From positions 1,550,001-1,614,000 of the forward strand of contig JALJCS010000018.1 of the NCBI GenBank assembly GCA_023055355.1: a DNA stretch of 64,000 nucleotides, in the 5' to 3' direction. This document shows, piece by piece, positions 62,481 through 64,000 of this stretch. The notes under the pieces are model-generated. The model was not told the DNA's origin and made no database searches. It saw nothing but the letters and a program-made list of their open reading frames with translations. The position numbers and the translations under genes are program-made. This DNA comes from Agelaius tricolor (lineage: Eukaryota > Chordata > Aves > Passeriformes > Icteridae). The stretch's first letter is position 1. Every line of letters begins with the position of its first letter.

Positions 62481-62984
62481 TCACAGAATGCAGGAATAAA
62501 GCCTGCTCTGGAGAGCCAGCGCCGTTTTGTTTAGTCCTGATTGAAAGCTCTGGGTAATGATGGATCTGCTCTTCCCCCACCGCCGGGGTCCCACAGCGCA
62601 GGCCGTTAGGCTTTGAGTGACAGAAATGCCTTTTTCTGCTCTCTGCTGTCCCTGGCACAGGGCTTGGGTAGGGAGGTGCTGCCTTAGCCCTGGAGGGCAC
62701 ATGGAGCCCACTGCAGCCTGCACAGCCACCAGCGGCACCCAAATCCCACCCAGCCTGTGACAGTGGAGGGGCTGCCCAAGGAACAGGACTCTTCCCACAG
62801 AGGGATGGAAAAGAGCAGGGGAAGATCTCAACTTCCTTCACAGGAACGAGCGAACAAGATCTATTAGATTTTTCTTTCATCTTTTTTGGGAGCATCAGGC
62901 CCAGCATTGCCACACGGGCAAGGGAGGGGATTGTTCTGCTCTATTCTGCACTGGATTGGCCTCACCTTGAGTTCTGAGACAGTT

Positions 62985-63372
62985 TTGAGTGCCACATCAG
63001 AGAGATCTGAAGCTGTTCCAGAGGGCCCAAAGGAGGGGCCGGGGCTGGGGAAGGCTCTACAGGAGCCACCCGAGGAGGGCTGAGGGCACTGGGCTGGTTC
63101 AGCTGCAGAGAGGAGCCCAGGGCAGAGCTCAGGGAAGGAGGGAACGGCTGCAGGGGAGCTTTGGGATGGACACCAGGGAAAGGTTCCTCCCCCAGAGGGT
63201 GCTGGGCACTGCCCAGGCTGCCCAGGGAATGGGCACGGCCCCGAGGCTGCCAGAGCTCCAGGAGCCTTTGGACACCAGGGATGCACAGGGGGGATTGCTG
63301 GGGGGTCTGGGCAGGGACAGGGGCTGGACTGGGTGATCCCAGTGGGTCCTTTCAGCTCAGGATAGTCTGACT
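62985..63372 (+). mobile_element. CR1 LINE 3' fragment (diverged subfamily)
   Basis: Plus orientation. It shows CR1 organisation (ctgaagctgttccagagggc, gaaaggttcctcccccagag, ggctggactgggtgatccca, gtgggtcctttcagctcagg) with a 3' end different from the other copies. It probably belongs to a different CR1 subfamily. Confidence 0.8.
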
Positions 63373-64000
63373 CCAGATGCAAGCCAAGCACACCTCGCAC
63401 CTGGAGCTGGGCAAACACTCTGTGCTGTGCCATGGAGGCACTCAGCAGAGCCACAGGGTTTGACAGGGTGTCTGCCTAGTAGAGACACCTGAGCTGCTAG
63501 CAGTGGATTCAGACAGCCAAGCTGGAGCCCCCAGACTGCTGCCAGCCCCTCTCTCCCCTTGGCCTGAGCTCCCCTCCTTGCACTGGCACAGGCAGACGTG
63601 GCTGCAGAGAGCCACAGCCCCTAGCAGCGCCTGGACACTCTGCAACCACACATGAGGGATGGGCTCTTCCTAGAGAGCACTCTGCACTTCTGGAACAGCC
63701 ACAGGCTGAAGACAAAGAAGTGAATGTGGATGATGTGACCCCAGAGAGATCAGGATTCAGCCATTCTCAGGGTACCAGAAGAAACAGAAGATGACTTTGC
63801 CAATTCCAGCTGAAATAGCTGGATTTAAAGAAATTAAATTTGTCAGTTCATTAGTGTGTAACATAAGAATGAAAAAGGCATTTCTAATTCCTGATCCGCT
63901 AATCCACAATCCACCGATCTGCAATCCCCAGAGTCCCCAGGGAAAGAAAAGAAAATCCACAGCAGCCTCATAGTGTCTCTCCATGACTTCTGGCCAGCTC

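Larger units (their letters stand above)
46589..64000 (-). other. SIL1 long intron (17.4 kb visible)
   Basis: No sequence resembling the upstream SIL1 exons (the DLEYYVHQMDNAQ or FGGLQVVINGL regions known in mammals) was found here. The intron therefore probably runs past the window end. It contains CR1 copies at ~46655-47222, 57945-58262 and 62985-63372, CpG clusters at 54540-54970, 59960-60180 and 62340-62480, and two motif clusters listed below. Confidence 0.7.

Overview
This window comes from a bird nuclear genome. The evidence is a set of well-preserved CR1 LINE fragments (the typical avian retrotransposon), short GT-AG introns, and two genes whose convergent order matches human chromosome 5q31. 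I see nothing prokaryotic or viral, and I cannot name the species.

Left and centre (1-37.6 kb, + strand): the 3' half of CTNNA1 (alpha-E-catenin). Nine coding exons (6082-36752) join in frame and encode the last 474 residues. If the protein is 906 residues long these are residues 433-906. The known CK2/CK1 phosphosites (S641, S652, S655, T658), W705 and the actin-contact residues L785, I792 and V796 then fall at their published numbers, which confirms the assignment. The exons cover the rest of the M domain, the phospho-linker and the whole F-actin-binding domain. The 3'UTR is about 850 nt and carries an 11-nt match to miR-9-5p. The likely poly(A) signal is at 37571.

Middle (37.6-42.15 kb): the gap between two convergent genes. 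AT-rich blocks alternate with a CpG-rich block at 38.8-39.3 kb. I see no convincing gene.

Right (42.15-64 kb, - strand): the last three exons of SIL1, the ER nucleotide-exchange factor of BiP. They lie at 46492-46588, 44328-44492 and 42260-42610, and the protein ends in QELR. The SIL1 poly(A) signal is at 42170-42175, giving a very short 3'UTR. The rest of the window to 64 kb is one long SIL1 intron with no further recognisable SIL1 exon. It holds CR1 copies, CpG clusters and motif-dense stretches that look like possible enhancers.

The two genes act in different compartments: CTNNA1 at adherens junctions and on actin, SIL1 in the ER lumen. Their proximity is conserved synteny, not an operon-like relationship. 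I found no evidence for a new biological system. The points most worth checking are the orphan CpG islands, two motif clusters in the SIL1 intron, the miR-9 site, the frame-preserving CTNNA1 exons and a CR1 copy close to a SIL1 splice acceptor.
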